64,000 nucleotides of DNA from Allopusillimonas ginsengisoli (GCF_004153455.1 NZ_SDQE01000002.1:310001-374000); one strand, 5' to 3'. Positions 43,465 through 55,128 are shown, counted from the stretch's first letter. Program-made: numbers and translations. The notes: generated from the sequence alone by a model not told the origin.

Positions 43465-43555
43465 TGGCGGACAGAGGGGGATTCGAACCCCCGATACGCT
43501 ATTCACGTATACACGCTTTCCAGGCGTGCGCCTTCAACCACTCGGCCACCTGTCC
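43465..43555 (-). tRNA. tRNA-Ser (anticodon GGA)
   Basis: 91 nt including encoded CCA. Acceptor stem GGACAGG/TCTGTCC with discriminator G, D-arm GGCCGAGTGG, anticodon arm ACGCCTGGAAAGCGT with anticodon GGA, a long variable arm as expected of serine tRNAs, and T-arm GGGGGTTCGAATCCCCC. It reads UCC/UCU codons. Its 3' end probably served as attachment site for the integrase remnant beside it. Confidence 0.95.
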
Positions 43556-43626
43556 TGCAACGCTAGCGTAGGCTAAAGCGAAGTCCGCTATTCTAGCAGA
43601 ATTCTATGTCGTTGGACTGCCAGGCA

Positions 43627-44787
43627 TCAGATTCGCGCAAATTGCCGTAGCGCCAGCCAGTGTTCCACATGGCGTGCACGCAGCCGCATATCTTCGCCCA
43701 CCGGGGCAGCGCCGGTAAAAGCGAAGCGTTGCATCGCCGTCAGTTCATCGAGTTCCGGCAGGCGCACCATCCCCAACCCTGGCCCCATCAGCATGGGCGC
43801 CAGATAAATCAGCAACTCATCCACGCATCCTGCCTGCAGCAATGCGCCGCTCAACCGGGCGCCAGCCTCGACGTGGACCTCATTGACCTCGTGCTCGCCC
43901 ATCCAGCGCATCATGGCGGCCAGATCGACTCGGCCATTGCTGGCTGGCATGGGAATGACCAGCGCGTTCTTGGCTGCCAGCCGGGCCGATTTCGTGGCCT
44001 CAGGCGAGCAGGTAAAAACCCAGACCTGCGTGCCATCAAAGAGACGGGCATTTTCATCGATCTCGAAACGGCTGTCGACCACCGCCTTGATGGGAGGCCG
44101 TACGGTATCAACATGCCGTATATTCAGTTGAGGATTGTCTGCCGCGACCGTGCCGGAGCCGGTGAGCACAACACTGCTGCGGGCGCGCCAGTGATGCCCG
44201 TCCGCCCTGGCGGCATCGCCGGTGATCCATTGGGATTTGCCGTTGGGCAGGGCTATGCGCCCGTCCAGCGTGGCGGCCAGCTTGAGCCATACCCAAGGCG
44301 TGGCGCGCGTCATGCGAGCGACAAAACCTGGATTGAGTGCCAGAGATTCCTCTGCGCAGACGCCCACTGTCACGGCGATTCCGGCCTCGCGCAGGCGTCG
44401 TTCGCCGCGCCCCGCTACCAAAGGGTTGGGATCGCTCAGGGCGATGACCACGCGAGCGGGTCGTGCGGCAATTAGCGCGTCCGCGCACGGCGGTGTGCGC
44501 CCATGGTGGCTGCAGGGTTCAAGCGTGACGTAGACCGTAGCGCCCGCGATATCGACGCCTTGCGCCGCGGCCTGGCGCAGTGCCATGACTTCGGCATGGG
44601 GGCCGCCAGCAGGCTGCGTGGCGCCCGAGGCAATCAGTTGCCCATCGCGCACAATGACACATCCGACGCGAGGGTTTGGGTCGGTGATGTAGAGGACGCT
44701 CTCCGCCAGGGCGAGTGCCCGGCGCATCCAGTGCAGGTCTTGATTCGCGGCCTCGCGAGATACAGAGGATGGCAGCGGTGTGCTCAC
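43627..44787 (-). CDS. ribD: Bifunctional riboflavin biosynthesis deaminase/reductase
   Basis: 386 residues. The deaminase domain (about 17-140) has zinc ligands H64 (P-H-A-E-V), C92 and C101 ([11 protein letters not shown]). The reductase domain (about 160-380) has the NADPH-binding segment [12 protein letters not shown] and [10 protein letters not shown]. It converts the GTP cyclohydrolase II product in two steps toward lumazine. It overlaps nrdR by 4 nt, in the common Burkholderiales order glyA-nrdR-ribD. Confidence 0.96.
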   Translation of the reverse strand: MSTPLPSSVSREAANQDLHWMRRALALAESVLYITDPNPRVGCVIVRDGQLIASGATQPAGGPHAEVMALRQAAAQGVDIAGATVYVTLEPCSHHGRTPPCADALIAARPARVVIALSDPNPLVAGRGERRLREAGIAVTVGVCAEESLALNPGFVARMTRATPWVWLKLAATLDGRIALPNGKSQWITGDAARADGHHWRARSSVVLTGSGTVAADNPQLNIRHVDTVRPPIKAVVDSRFEIDENARLFDGTQVWVFTCSPEATKSARLAAKNALVIPMPASNGRVDLAAMMRWMGEHEVNEVHVEAGARLSGALLQAGCVDELLIYLAPMLMGPGLGMVRLPELDELTAMQRFAFTGAAPVGEDMRLRARHVEHWLALRQFARI

Positions 44788-45245
44788 GGCCTGGGCTTAT
44801 CCTGCATTTCATCGATGGCCTTGACGAATTCGCCGATGTCTTCAAAGCTTTTATAGACAGAGGCGAATCGCACATAAGCCACTTGGTCCAGTTTTTTGAG
44901 CTCGGCCATGACCAGTTCGCCGATATAGCCAGATTCAACCTCGCGCCGGCCGCTGACCAGCAGGTTTTCTTCTATGCGGGCGACGGCAGCATCCACATCC
45001 TCGGTGCTGACGGGCCGCTTGCGCAGTGCCAGGCTCAGGCTGCCTCGCAGTTTGTCGATATTGAATTCGGTGCGGGTGCCGTTGCGCTTGACCACGGCAG
45101 GCATGACAAGCTCTGCCCGCTCGTAAGTGGTGAAGCGGCGCTCACAGGCCGTACAGCGGCGGCGACGCCGTATCGTGTCGCCCTCCTCGGAAACACGAGA
45201 GTCGATGACCTGAGTATCGAAACTGCTGCAGAATGGGCATTTCAT
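44784..45245 (-). CDS. nrdR: Transcriptional repressor NrdR
   Basis: 153 residues. The zinc ribbon has C3, C6, C31, C34 (M-K-C-P-F-C and R-C-T-A-C-E-R-R-F). An ATP-cone domain follows (about 49-139: [11 protein letters not shown]). NrdR senses ATP/dATP and represses ribonucleotide reductase operons at NrdR boxes. Lies between glyA and ribD, 37 bp from glyA. Confidence 0.97.
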   Translation of the reverse strand: MKCPFCSSFDTQVIDSRVSEEGDTIRRRRRCTACERRFTTYERAELVMPAVVKRNGTRTEFNIDKLRGSLSLALRKRPVSTEDVDAAVARIEENLLVSGRREVESGYIGELVMAELKKLDQVAYVRFASVYKSFEDIGEFVKAIDEMQDKPRP

Positions 45246-45282
45246 GTTGGGCAGGCCCCGCGCAAGCGCGGGGCGGGCGCTA

Positions 45283-46527
<1,245 letters not shown>

Positions 46528-46662
46528 GGGGGAGGATCCTGGAATAGAGTGAAGCGGGTATGTAGAGAAACTGCCTCATTTTAGCCCGAATATCCGTGAT
46601 TACCGGCAAAGTATCGCGATAAACCACGATCGAAAGGCTGATTCAGCCGCATTCGTGCCATT

Positions 46663-46695
46663 GAAAAAAAACGGCTCAAGCTGGCTTGAGCCGTT
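46663..46695 (-). terminator. Rho-independent terminator of the tyrS-PEBP unit
   Basis: Perfect 10-bp arms ACGGCTCAAG/CTTGAGCCGT around a 4-nt loop, followed on the minus strand by about nine T. It lies about 105 bp downstream of the stop codon at 46800. Confidence 0.8.
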
Positions 46696-46799
46696 CTCAT
46701 GTTGCTTGCCCGACGACTGGGCAAAAGGCCGTTGAAGCGCGACGCCACTGTGCCGAGCGTGTGGCGGCGCAGCAGCTGGCTGCGGGAACTCAGCCCCCT

Positions 46800-47441
46800 T
46801 TACGCCTTGCCTGCCTCGGCAACGCGCGGATTCAGGGTATAGGTGCCGGTGATGGAGGCCTGGGCCAAAATATGGCCTTGTATGGCCTTGATGACGTCGT
46901 TGCCCGTAAAGCGACCTTCAAAGGGCAGTTCGGCAATATCCAATGCATACACGGTAAAGACATAGCGATGCGGGATGGCATCGTTCCACGGCGGGCACGG
47001 ACCGTCGTAGCCGAAGTAGTCGCCGTTCATGTCTCGATCGGCGGCGAACCAGTGGGTGTAGTCGTTGACGCCTTGGCGCGTCCCATCCAGCGCGAGCGGG
47101 CCAGCCTTGCCCCGCGGCGTAATGCCGTCGGAATACGAACCCTCCGCGATTTCGTGCGTACCGGCGGGAATGTCGACCAGCACCCAATGGTAGAAGTCGA
47201 CGCGTGGCAGGTCGCTCGGGACTTCGCGGTCTTCCTGGTTGACATCGTCTGGCTTGCTGGGTACGTCGGGGTCGTGGCAGATCACTACGAAGGATTGCGC
47301 ATCAGCAGGCGCATCAGACCACGCCAAATGCGGGTTGACGTTGCCCGCCAGCGCGACATGGCTTTGGGCATCAATCTTGCCAAACGCATAACGCTCGGGA
47401 ATGTTCCCATTATCCGTAAAGGACTTGCTGGTTAACTTCAT
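46800..47441 (-). CDS. YbhB/YbcL-type PEBP (Raf kinase inhibitor-like) protein
   Basis: 213 residues. PEBP fold with anion-binding motifs: F-V-V-I-C-H-D-P-D-V-P, F-Y-H-W-V-L-V-D-I-P-A-G and Y-D-G-P-C-P-P-W-N-D-A-I-P-H-R-Y. Length is at the upper end for bacterial YbhB; an extra acidic loop (Q-E-D-R-E-V-P) fits the longer subgroup. No signal peptide, so cytoplasmic. Molecular role in bacteria is not established. 21 bp after tyrS, so probably co-transcribed. Confidence 0.9.
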   Translation of the reverse strand: MKLTSKSFTDNGNIPERYAFGKIDAQSHVALAGNVNPHLAWSDAPADAQSFVVICHDPDVPSKPDDVNQEDREVPSDLPRVDFYHWVLVDIPAGTHEIAEGSYSDGITPRGKAGPLALDGTRQGVNDYTHWFAADRDMNGDYFGYDGPCPPWNDAIPHRYVFTVYALDIAELPFEGRFTGNDVIKAIQGHILAQASITGTYTLNPRVAEAGKA

Positions 47442-47462
47442 GACGTACTCCTCAGAAATGGT

Positions 47463-48710
47463 TTAGCCAGTAAGGGTGACACGGGCAAATTTGCGCTTGC
47501 CTACCTGTACAACGTACGTGCCGGCAGGCAACTGCAGGGACTTGTCTTCAATGCGATCGCCGTCTACCCGGACGCCGCCTTGTTCGACATTACGCTGTGC
47601 TTCGGCGCCTGACGCAGCAAGCCCCGCCTCGCGCAGGACTTTGAGGATGCCCAGGGGACCCTTGCCAACCTGGACCTCGGGCATGTCTTCAGGCATGGCG
47701 CCATCACGGAAACGGGCTTCAAAGTTCGCCAGCGCATGCTCGGCGGCCTTGCGGTCGTGAAAGCGCGTGATGATTTCCTGGGCCAGCATGACCTTGGCCT
47801 CGCGCGGATTCAGCCCTTGCCTGATCTGCGCCTGAAGCGCCGAAATATCATCCATGGAACGGAAGGAGAGCAGTTCGTAGTACTTCCACATGAGCGTGTC
47901 CGAAATGGACATCAGCTTGCCGAACATGGAGTCCGGCGTTTCGGTAATACCTATATAGTTGCCCTTGGACTTGGACATCTTGTCGACACCGTCCATGCCC
48001 TCGAGCAATGGCATAGTCAGCACGCACTGCGGCTCCTGACCGTACTCTTTCTGCAATTCGCGGCCGACCAGCAGGTTGAATTTCTGGTCGGTGCCGCCCA
48101 GTTCCAGATCGGCCTTGAGGACGACGGAATCGTAGCCTTGCAGCAAGGGGTACAAGAACTCGTGCACAGAAATGGGGATACCGCCCTTGAACCGCTTGGT
48201 GAAGTCGTCTCGCTCCATCATGCGGGCCACGGTATAGCGCGAGGCCAGTTGAATAACGCCGCGCGATCCGAGCTTGTCGCACCATTCGGCGTTATAGCGG
48301 ATTTCGGTTTTGGCGGGATCAAGCACCAGACTGGCCTGGGCGTAGTAGGTTTTGGCGTTTTCGTGAACCTGCTCGGCGGTGAGCGGAGGCCGGGTGGCAT
48401 TGCGCCCGCTGGGGTCGCCGATCATGGAAGTGAAGTCCCCAATGAGGAAAATGACCGTGTGGCCAAGATCCTGCAACTGCCGCATCTTGTTGAGCACAAC
48501 GGTGTGCCCCAGATGAATGTCCGGTGCCGTGGGATCCAGGCCCAGCTTGATTCGGAGCGGCGTGCCGCTGGCCTGGCTGCGCGCAAGCTTGCGGGCGAAC
48601 TCGGACTCGACCAGCAACTCGTCGCAGCCTCGCTTGGTGATGCGCAGCGCTTCCTGGACTTCGGATGTAAGGGGGGCTTCGGTGGACGACATAGAGGATT
48701 TATACGGCAA
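47463..48710 (-). CDS. tyrS: Tyrosyl-tRNA synthetase
   Basis: 415 residues, the TyrZ-like bacterial class. Class I motif P-D-I-H-L-G-H-T-V near residue 60 and K-M-S-K-S-K-G-N in the middle. A C-terminal S4-like RNA-binding domain (about 345-410, V-Q-V-G-K-G-P, then G-G-V-R-V-D-G) is present. Charges tRNA-Tyr. Divergent from the M23 peptidase gene; promoter region 48711-48936. Confidence 0.97.
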   Translation of the reverse strand: MPYKSSMSSTEAPLTSEVQEALRITKRGCDELLVESEFARKLARSQASGTPLRIKLGLDPTAPDIHLGHTVVLNKMRQLQDLGHTVIFLIGDFTSMIGDPSGRNATRPPLTAEQVHENAKTYYAQASLVLDPAKTEIRYNAEWCDKLGSRGVIQLASRYTVARMMERDDFTKRFKGGIPISVHEFLYPLLQGYDSVVLKADLELGGTDQKFNLLVGRELQKEYGQEPQCVLTMPLLEGMDGVDKMSKSKGNYIGITETPDSMFGKLMSISDTLMWKYYELLSFRSMDDISALQAQIRQGLNPREAKVMLAQEIITRFHDRKAAEHALANFEARFRDGAMPEDMPEVQVGKGPLGILKVLREAGLAASGAEAQRNVEQGGVRVDGDRIEDKSLQLPAGTYVVQVGKRKFARVTLTG

Positions 48711-48936
48711 TTTTGAAAAAACGCTCGAAAATTCGAGCCTAATAAGCTAGCATAACGTGCAAGCGCAAACCCTGCTGGGTAGACATCGTTAAAAGCAAGG
48801 CTTAAAACGCCATCTTATCAGAGCGCCAGGCTACAAAATACGGGCTTGAGGTTTACCTCTGGCGGCCTATGCCGGCCCTATAGCCACCCCAATATTATCC
48901 GTCATTCACGCAGCGCATTTCTAGGTTTCTGTTCTT

Positions 48937-50310
48937 ATGTACGAAAAAGGGATCACTGGCTCTCCCTCTTATCGCGAAACAACTCGCACACACCGCTCGC
49001 ATCACTTCATCCGGAACGGGGTCGTCCTCGTCGCCCTTGCCTTATTTGCTGGCGCCGCCGCGCTGGCGGTGGTCAAACCACCCGAAGCGCCCGCCTTCTA
49101 CCAGGCCCGCCAAACGCTAGACCTCCCCGACAGTGCCACGCTTACTCCCATCCGCTCCAACACCCCCTACATCAGCGAAACCCAGATCCGCCGCGGCGAT
49201 ACGCTAGCGGCGCTGCTTCAACGCCTGCGCATCAGCGAGTCCGGCCTGCAGCAGTTCCTGGTACAGAACAAAAACGCCCGAGCCATCTACAAGCTGTACC
49301 CCGGCCGTACCGTGCAGGCGGCTCTGGACGACAGCGGCGCCCTTGTCTGGCTGCGGTACAACCACACTCCCGGGGCCAGACAGGACGATGGCAGCTATGT
49401 GTCGCGCTGGCTGGAAATCCGTCCCGACGGACAAGGCAGCTTCGCCGCAGCCGAGCATAGCGCCCATGCCGAGGCGCAGGTGCGTGTCGCCGAAGGCGTC
49501 ATCAACAGCTCGCTATTCGGCGCAACAGACAGCGCCGGCATCCCTGATTCGATCACCATGCAAATGACCGACATTCTGGGCAGCAAGGTCGATTTCCTGC
49601 GCGATCTTCGCCACGGCGACCGCTTCCGGGTCGTCTACGAAAACTATGCCCGCAACGGCGAAGAGCTTGGCGGTGGCCGCATACTGGCGCTGGAGTTCCA
49701 GAACAAAAACAAAGTCTACGAAGCCGTCTGGTTCGCACCCGAAGGCGGCTCCGGCGCCTACTACGACTTCGACGGACGCAGCCTGAAAGGCGCTTTCTTG
49801 CGCAATTCCATCAAGTTCTCCCGCATCAGTTCCACCTTTGGCCTGCGCAAGCACCCTGTACATGGCAAATGGCGCGCCCACAAAGGCGTAGATTATGCAG
49901 CGCCGGCCGGCACGCCTATCCACGCAACCGCGGATGGCGTCGTATCCTTTGTCGGGCGGCAAAATGGCTATGGCAATGTTGTCATCCTTCAGCATCACGA
50001 CAACTACACCACGCTCTATGCCCACCAAAGCCGATTTGCCAAAGGCTTGCGCAAAGGCGCGCGCGTGAACCAGGGCGATATCATCGGGTATGTTGGCTCC
50101 ACCGGTTGGGCAACAGGCCCGCATCTGCATTACGAGTTCCGCGTCGCCAACAAGGCAATCGACCCGCTCTCGGTAGACCTGCCTGTCGCCCGCACGCTCG
50201 ACAACACCCAGCGCGTGGCATTCAACGCGCTCGTTGCCCAATACCGCGACCAGATCAATGTTGTCTCGCGTGAGCCCCTGGCGCAGGACGTGCAGCTAGC
50301 CAGCCGCTGA
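48937..50310 (+). CDS. M23-family peptidoglycan endopeptidase (MepM-like)
   Basis: 457 residues. A membrane anchor at about 28-48 (G-V-V-L-V-A-L-A-L-F-A) is followed by an OapA/LysM-like region (I-S-E-T-Q-I-R-R-G-D-T-L-A-A-L-L, about 80-125) and a C-terminal LytM domain with zinc ligands in H-K-G-V-D-Y-A and the H-x-H of G-P-H-L-H-Y-E-F. Cuts D,D-crosslinks to allow cell-wall growth. It ends just 1 bp before anmK starts, pairing cell-wall cleavage with recycling. Confidence 0.93.
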   Translation: MYEKGITGSPSYRETTRTHRSHHFIRNGVVLVALALFAGAAALAVVKPPEAPAFYQARQTLDLPDSATLTPIRSNTPYISETQIRRGDTLAALLQRLRISESGLQQFLVQNKNARAIYKLYPGRTVQAALDDSGALVWLRYNHTPGARQDDGSYVSRWLEIRPDGQGSFAAAEHSAHAEAQVRVAEGVINSSLFGATDSAGIPDSITMQMTDILGSKVDFLRDLRHGDRFRVVYENYARNGEELGGGRILALEFQNKNKVYEAVWFAPEGGSGAYYDFDGRSLKGAFLRNSIKFSRISSTFGLRKHPVHGKWRAHKGVDYAAPAGTPIHATADGVVSFVGRQNGYGNVVILQHHDNYTTLYAHQSRFAKGLRKGARVNQGDIIGYVGSTGWATGPHLHYEFRVANKAIDPLSVDLPVARTLDNTQRVAFNALVAQYRDQINVVSREPLAQDVQLASR

Positions 50311-50311
50311 C

Positions 50312-51448
50312 ATGGCCGCCGCAACGCCCGCGCTCTTCATGGGGTTGATGTCGGGCACCAGCACCGATGGCGTGGATGCCGTGCTGGCAGACTTTGCCGA
50401 TCCGGCCCATCCTCGCGTGCTGGCCTCAACGGCCCTGCCCATGCCGGCGCCGCTGCGTAACGAGTTTCTGGCGCTCAACACATCCGGGCCTGATGAATTG
50501 GCCCGGTCGGCGCAGGCCGGCAATGCGCTGGCCGAGCTCTATGCCCAAGCCTGCCTGCAGCTTTTATCGGAAACCAACATGGCCGCCTGCGAGGTTCGCG
50601 CGATCGGTGCCCATGGGCAAACCGTCAGGCACGATCCCGCGTCGGGCTACACCATACAGATCAACGCGCCCGCCTTGCTGGCGGAACGCACGGGCATCGC
50701 GGTCGTCGCTGATTTTCGCGCCCGCGATATCGCTGCGGGTGGCCAAGGCGCGCCGCTGGTGCCGGCCTTTCATCAAGCCATGTTTTCGAGTACGCGCCCG
50801 CGTGCGGTATTGAATCTCGGTGGCATCGCCAATGTCACGCTTTTGCGGCCCTTGGGGTCTGACTCACCCGTCCGTGGATTCGACACCGGGCCGGCAAATA
50901 TACTGCTCGACGCCTGGATCCACGACAAAACCGGGCAGGCCTACGATGCTGACGGCGCCTGGGGCGCTACCGGCACGGCGAACACGGATTTGCTCGAATA
51001 CCTGCTGGGCAGCGAGCCCTGGTTCACCCTGCCTCCGCCAAAATCTACCGGACGGGACCTCTTCAACCTACGCTGGCTCCAGCAACGGCTGGACCACTTT
51101 GAAGCCACGAAAAAAGGCTTGGCAGATGCGGATATCCAGGCCACGCTGGTGCTGCTGACCGCCCATAGCGCGGCCCAGGCCATAAAAGCGCATGCGCCAG
51201 ACGCGGCCGACGTCCTGGTGTGCGGGGGCGGCGCGTGCAATCCCCGCGTAGTAAGTGCGCTGGAAACCGTGCTGAACCTGCCGGTTACCCCTACGTCGGA
51301 CGCGGGGGTACCGGTTCAAGTGGTGGAAGCTTTGGCCTTTGCCTGGCTTGCATGGGCCCATGAGGCCGGTGTTTATGCCGGATTGCCAACAGTTACCGGC
51401 GCACGGCACCCTAGCCTGCTGGGATGCCGCTACCCCGGTACGCCCTGA
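50312..51448 (+). CDS. anmK: Anhydro-N-acetylmuramic acid kinase
   Basis: 378 residues. Start motif G-L-M-S-G-T-S-T-D-G-V-D, then G-A-H-G-Q-T-V-R-H, D-F-R-A-R-D-I-A-A-G-G-Q-G-A-P and L-N-L-G-G-I-A-N, plus V-C-G-G-G-A-C-N near the end. Phosphorylates and opens 1,6-anhydro-MurNAc for reuse; the substrate is the product of lytic transglycosylases such as mltD in this window. Convergent with erpA; the two stop codons touch. Confidence 0.96.
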   Translation: MAAATPALFMGLMSGTSTDGVDAVLADFADPAHPRVLASTALPMPAPLRNEFLALNTSGPDELARSAQAGNALAELYAQACLQLLSETNMAACEVRAIGAHGQTVRHDPASGYTIQINAPALLAERTGIAVVADFRARDIAAGGQGAPLVPAFHQAMFSSTRPRAVLNLGGIANVTLLRPLGSDSPVRGFDTGPANILLDAWIHDKTGQAYDADGAWGATGTANTDLLEYLLGSEPWFTLPPPKSTGRDLFNLRWLQQRLDHFEATKKGLADADIQATLVLLTAHSAAQAIKAHAPDAADVLVCGGGACNPRVVSALETVLNLPVTPTSDAGVPVQVVEALAFAWLAWAHEAGVYAGLPTVTGARHPSLLGCRYPGTP

Positions 51449-51456
51449 TCAGGGCA
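51440..51456. terminator. Palindrome holding the stop codons of anmK and erpA
   Basis: GCCCTGATCAGGGC is a perfect palindrome; its central TGATCA gives the TGA stops of both convergent genes. It may form a small hairpin in either transcript, though neither side has a strong T-run. Confidence 0.4.
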
Positions 51457-51817
51457 CAAAAGACGAACCGCAGCCGCAGGTAGAGGTGGCGTTGGGATTA
51501 CGAATGACAAACTGGGCGCCTTCGAGGTCGTCTTTGTAGTCGATTTCGGCACCCACAAGATACTGAAAGCTCATTGGGTCAACCAGTAGCTGTACGCCTT
51601 CTTTATCTATGGTGGTGTCGTCGTCGTTAATGGTTTCATCAAAGGTAAAACCATACTGGAAGCCCGAACACCCGCCACCCTGCACAAACACACGCAGCTT
51701 GAGTTCGGGATTGCCCTCTTCTTCCAGAAGTTCTTTAACCTTGGAAGCAGCCGCATCCGTAAAGATAAGCGGCGAAGGCGGCGCTTGAAGATCAGCGGTT
51801 TCAACAAGGGTATTCAT
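51449..51817 (-). CDS. erpA: Iron-sulfur cluster insertion protein ErpA
   Basis: 122 residues from ATG 51817; the frame extends 11 codons upstream with no family similarity. A-type carrier with the three cysteines in G-G-G-C-S-G-F and C-G-C-G-S-S-F. Receives Fe-S clusters and passes them to apoproteins such as IspG/IspH. First of a minus-strand neighbourhood leading from argC. Confidence 0.96.
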   Translation of the reverse strand: MNTLVETADLQAPPSPLIFTDAAASKVKELLEEEGNPELKLRVFVQGGGCSGFQYGFTFDETINDDDTTIDKEGVQLLVDPMSFQYLVGAEIDYKDDLEGAQFVIRNPNATSTCGCGSSFVP

Positions 51818-51940
51818 TTGACACTCCGTGGCTGCCCGGGGGCAGCACATTCATATATACAAAATACTATAACACTCCGGTGCGCACACTGCCTTATTTA
51901 CCGTGCCTGATACGCCCGGGCCTCATCATCCGCACCTGCC

Positions 51941-52804
51941 TTAGTCGCCGGCGCTCAGGTTGATCGTGCGCGTTGCGCGAACTGCATCGCCCTCCAGAAC
52001 ATTAAGCGTCAGCGCTGTCGGCGTGAAGCCTTCCGGCACATCAAGCAGGCCGGCGCTGCGCTGGAACTCGTTGAACACCAGGGCAAAGCTGCCGCTATCC
52101 TCATCTGATGCCGCATCCGGGCTGGTTGATGATTGATCAACGGCTTCCTCGGGCGTGTCGGTCGCCGATTCCACGGCAGGCGGCATACCCTTGGCGGGTT
52201 CCAGCGTGAGGGTTTGCGGCTTGCCATCACGGGTTCCTTTTGCAACAAACTGCATTCGGCCTTCAAATTTGTGTGCATTGACGGCGTTGCGCATAAACAG
52301 CGCCCGATACTGAAGCGTACTGCCCTGCAGCTCGGCATCCAGCGCCCGAATGCTTACGGCGCCTTTGGGCCCGGGCGGGAACAACTGATCAAAGAATGCC
52401 AGTTGCTCACGCGTACGACCAAGCTCTGCTTGAGCCGCCTCGAGAGAGGTTTCCAGACCCTTGCGCGTGCTTTGTTCGACCATCAAGCTCCCGGACAGGG
52501 CATCCACATGAGCCTGAGCCTTGGCCAGATCGGCCCTGGCGATGACGAGCTCTGCTTCCAGGCGCTGCTTGAGCGCATCGTAGCGGCGTGTAGCCTGATC
52601 CTTGAACCAGTAGCGGCCACCTAAGCCACCCAATGCCAAGCCGATGAACAATGCCACCAGCATAACACCCCAGGGGCGGCCATGACGGCGCGCGGGGGCT
52701 ACCGGGCCCGCCGCCAGCCCGGCACAGGAAACGTCTTGGTCGGAAGTTGCAGGAGAAGGGCTGGAAAGTTTCGCCGAAGCGGCTTCTGGTTGTTTGCCTG
52801 TCAT
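51941..52804 (-). CDS. DUF6776-type single-pass membrane protein
   Basis: 287 residues from ATG 52804. A cytoplasmic N-terminus of about 45 residues, one membrane helix (about 47-67, V-M-L-V-A-L-F-I-G-L-A-L-G-G), a coiled coil (about 75-145, rich in E-A-x-L and Q) and a C-terminal beta-rich domain with an acidic Ser/Thr linker (about 215-240). It matches the Burkholderiales family between erpA and argC. Function unknown; the topology suggests a periplasmic envelope protein. Confidence 0.8.
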   Translation of the reverse strand: MTGKQPEAASAKLSSPSPATSDQDVSCAGLAAGPVAPARRHGRPWGVMLVALFIGLALGGLGGRYWFKDQATRRYDALKQRLEAELVIARADLAKAQAHVDALSGSLMVEQSTRKGLETSLEAAQAELGRTREQLAFFDQLFPPGPKGAVSIRALDAELQGSTLQYRALFMRNAVNAHKFEGRMQFVAKGTRDGKPQTLTLEPAKGMPPAVESATDTPEEAVDQSSTSPDAASDEDSGSFALVFNEFQRSAGLLDVPEGFTPTALTLNVLEGDAVRATRTINLSAGD

Positions 52805-52846
52805 CCTGACACAGACCGGGTTTGGCGCAAAACAGTTCCCCAATAA

Positions 52847-53911
52847 TCAAGGAAGCACAGCTACGTGCCCCAAACCGGCCGCCTCCGGCAAGCCAAACAT
52901 GAGATTCATGTTCTGCACCGCCTGGCCCGACGCCCCCTTTACCAGATTGTCCTGAGCGACCAGCACAATAAGCTGATCCCCGCCGCCTGGGCGGTGCACT
53001 GCGATACGCAAGTGATTCGACGCCCGAACCGATCTGGTTTCAGGCACGCTGCCCGCCGGCATGACATCCACAAATGGCTCATTGGCGTAGCGCTGCTCGT
53101 AGAGCGCCTGAAAGTCCGTATCCAGTGCCTGGGGGAGGATGGTCGTGTAAAGGGTGGAGAACATGCCACGTATCATGGGTACCAGGTGAGGCACGAAGGT
53201 AAGCCCCACCTGTTCGCCCGCCAGCGCATTAAGCTGCTCGGAGATTTCCGGGTGATGGCGATGGCCTGCCACACCATAGGCCTTGAAGTTGTCACTGGCC
53301 TCTGAAAAAAGCGTTGCCACATCGGCCTTGCGGCCCGCACCCGACACGCCCGATTTGCAGTCCGCAATGATGCGCGACGCGTCAATCAGCTTGCGTCCAG
53401 TGCCGAACAATGGGGCCAGACCGAGCAATACCGTGGTGGGATAGCAACCTGGGTTGCCAATGACTTGTGCCTGGGCAATTTTGTCGCGATTGAGTTCCAC
53501 CAGCCCATAGACCGACTGGCGCAAGATGTCCGGACAGGCATGCGGCATTTTGTACCACTGCTCGAAGACGGCTGTATCCTGCAGGCGAAAATCCGCCGCC
53601 AGATCGATGATGCGCACGCCATTGTCAAGCAGATGCTGGGCCTGCGCCATGGCAACCCCATGCGGCGTTGCAAAGAACACCACATCGCAATTGTCCAGCG
53701 GCGCCTTGTCCGGCGTGCTGAAGCTGAGGTCCACGTGGCCGCGCAAATTGGGATACATCTCGGAAACAGCCATGCCGTCTTCCTTGCGCGATGTGATCGC
53801 AACCAGCTCGACATGCGGATGCTGGGACAGCAATCGCAGCAGTTCGACACCGGTGTAACCCGTGCCGCCTACGATGCCAACCTTGATACGCTTTGCCGCT
53901 GATGTAGTCAT
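52847..53911 (-). CDS. argC: N-acetyl-gamma-glutamyl-phosphate reductase
   Basis: 354 residues. NADP motif [13 protein letters not shown] at 11-23 and catalytic C156 in G-N-P-G-C-Y-P-T. Later G-V-S-G-A-G-R and H-R-H-H-P-E-I supply substrate-binding residues. Third step of arginine synthesis. It is downstream of rplM-rpsI but separated from them by a terminator, so has its own promoter in 53912-54026. Confidence 0.97.
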   Translation of the reverse strand: MTTSAAKRIKVGIVGGTGYTGVELLRLLSQHPHVELVAITSRKEDGMAVSEMYPNLRGHVDLSFSTPDKAPLDNCDVVFFATPHGVAMAQAQHLLDNGVRIIDLAADFRLQDTAVFEQWYKMPHACPDILRQSVYGLVELNRDKIAQAQVIGNPGCYPTTVLLGLAPLFGTGRKLIDASRIIADCKSGVSGAGRKADVATLFSEASDNFKAYGVAGHRHHPEISEQLNALAGEQVGLTFVPHLVPMIRGMFSTLYTTILPQALDTDFQALYEQRYANEPFVDVMPAGSVPETRSVRASNHLRIAVHRPGGGDQLIVLVAQDNLVKGASGQAVQNMNLMFGLPEAAGLGHVAVLP

Positions 53912-54027
53912 AGCAATCCCCGATACCTGTTAAACCAAAATACGTCTGAATATTATGCAACAGTTCCCGACCTGGTCATGAGCGTTACCCTGCTGCAACC
54001 TCACCTTGTCTGCGAGCGCACCAAGCA

Positions 54028-54053
54028 AAAACCCCCGGCGAGCCGGGGGTTTT
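54028..54053. terminator. Bidirectional terminator after rpsI
   Basis: Arms AAAACCCCCGGC/GCCGGGGGTTTT pair perfectly around a 2-nt loop (GA); T-runs on both strands make it work in either direction. It ends the rplM-rpsI transcript. Confidence 0.85.
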
Positions 54054-54088
54054 GATACTGCACAGGCCCAGGGCCCTGATGTAGCGGC

Positions 54089-54481
54089 TTAGCGCTTGCT
54101 GAACTGCTTGCGACGGCGAGCCTTGTGGAAGCCGACCTTCTTGCGTTCGACTTCGCGGGCATCGCGTGTCACAAAACCTGCTTGCTTGAGCGAGGGCTTG
54201 AGTGACTCGTCGTAGTCGATCAGCGCGCGGGTAATGCCGTGACGCACTGCGCCAGCCTGGCCGCTTTCACCACCGCCCTGCACGTTGACGTGGAAGTCGA
54301 ACGATTCGAGGTGATTGGTGAGTTCCAGGGGTTGGCGAACGACCATACGGCCGGTTTCGCGAGCAAAGTATTCATCAACAGGCTTGCCGTTGACGACGAT
54401 CTTGCCCGAGCCTTTTTTCAAGAACACGCGAGCCACCGACGTTTTGCGGCGGCCTGTTCCATAGTTCCAGTTACCGATCAT
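54089..54481 (-). CDS. rpsI: 30S ribosomal protein S9
   Basis: 130 residues. Signatures [14 protein letters not shown] near the start, [19 protein letters not shown] and the C-terminal [17 protein letters not shown], whose last Arg touches P-site tRNA. Forms the conserved rplM-rpsI operon. Confidence 0.98.
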   Translation of the reverse strand: MIGNWNYGTGRRKTSVARVFLKKGSGKIVVNGKPVDEYFARETGRMVVRQPLELTNHLESFDFHVNVQGGGESGQAGAVRHGITRALIDYDESLKPSLKQAGFVTRDAREVERKKVGFHKARRRKQFSKR

Positions 54482-54490
54482 GACCTATCC

Positions 54491-54919
54491 TTAGAATTCC
54501 AGCGGCTTTGGCTGTTGAGCCGAATGCGGATGCTCTGCGCCGGCGTAAACCTTCAGCTTCTTGGCCATGGCGTAACCCAGAGGCCCCTTGGGGAGCATGC
54601 CTTTGACGGCTTTCTGGATGGCACGGCCGGGGAAACGCTCTTGCATTTTCCGGAAGTTGGTTTCGGTGATGCCGCCGGGGTACGTGGAGTGACGGAAGTA
54701 TTTTTTGTCTTCCGACTTGTTGCCGGTAACAACGATGTCAGCAGCGTTGATAATGACGATATAGTCGCCGGTGTCAACGTGGGGCGTGAATTCAGGCTTG
54801 TGCTTGCCACGCAGACGGCGTGCGACTTCGCTGGCCACACGACCGAGGACTTTGCCCTTGGCGTCAATCACGTACCAGTCACGCTTGACTTCATGCGGCT
54901 TGGCCACAAAGGTCTTCAT
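54491..54919 (-). CDS. rplM: 50S ribosomal protein L13
   Basis: 142 residues, the standard length. [11 protein letters not shown], then [16 protein letters not shown] and [16 protein letters not shown]. Early assembly protein of the large subunit. Nine bp before rpsI; promoter in 54920-54985. Confidence 0.98.
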   Translation of the reverse strand: MKTFVAKPHEVKRDWYVIDAKGKVLGRVASEVARRLRGKHKPEFTPHVDTGDYIVIINAADIVVTGNKSEDKKYFRHSTYPGGITETNFRKMQERFPGRAIQKAVKGMLPKGPLGYAMAKKLKVYAGAEHPHSAQQPKPLEF

Positions 54920-55056
54920 GATGGGTCCTAATTAAAAGTTGGGAGATTTTCTGCTGCCACTATCCTGTCAAGGCATTGTAATTTGCCCGTACAAACAGCC
55001 AGAAAAGTCCAACATAATAACATACTTGGCGTAAATATCTACTCAACAAACACCAA

Positions 55057-55102
55057 AGCCGGCAGGGGTCTGGTGCATTTCTGCATCAGGCCCCTGCCGG
55101 CT
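55057..55102 (-). terminator. Terminator of the TRAP binding-protein gene
   Basis: A long hairpin, arms of 21 nt (AGCCGGCAGGGGTCTGGTGCA and its near complement) with a 4-nt loop and two G-U pairs, about 30 bp past the stop at 55129. The downstream minus strand is T/G-rich. Confidence 0.65.
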
Positions 55103-55128
55103 GGCCCGGGCACATCGCCCTGGCGGGA

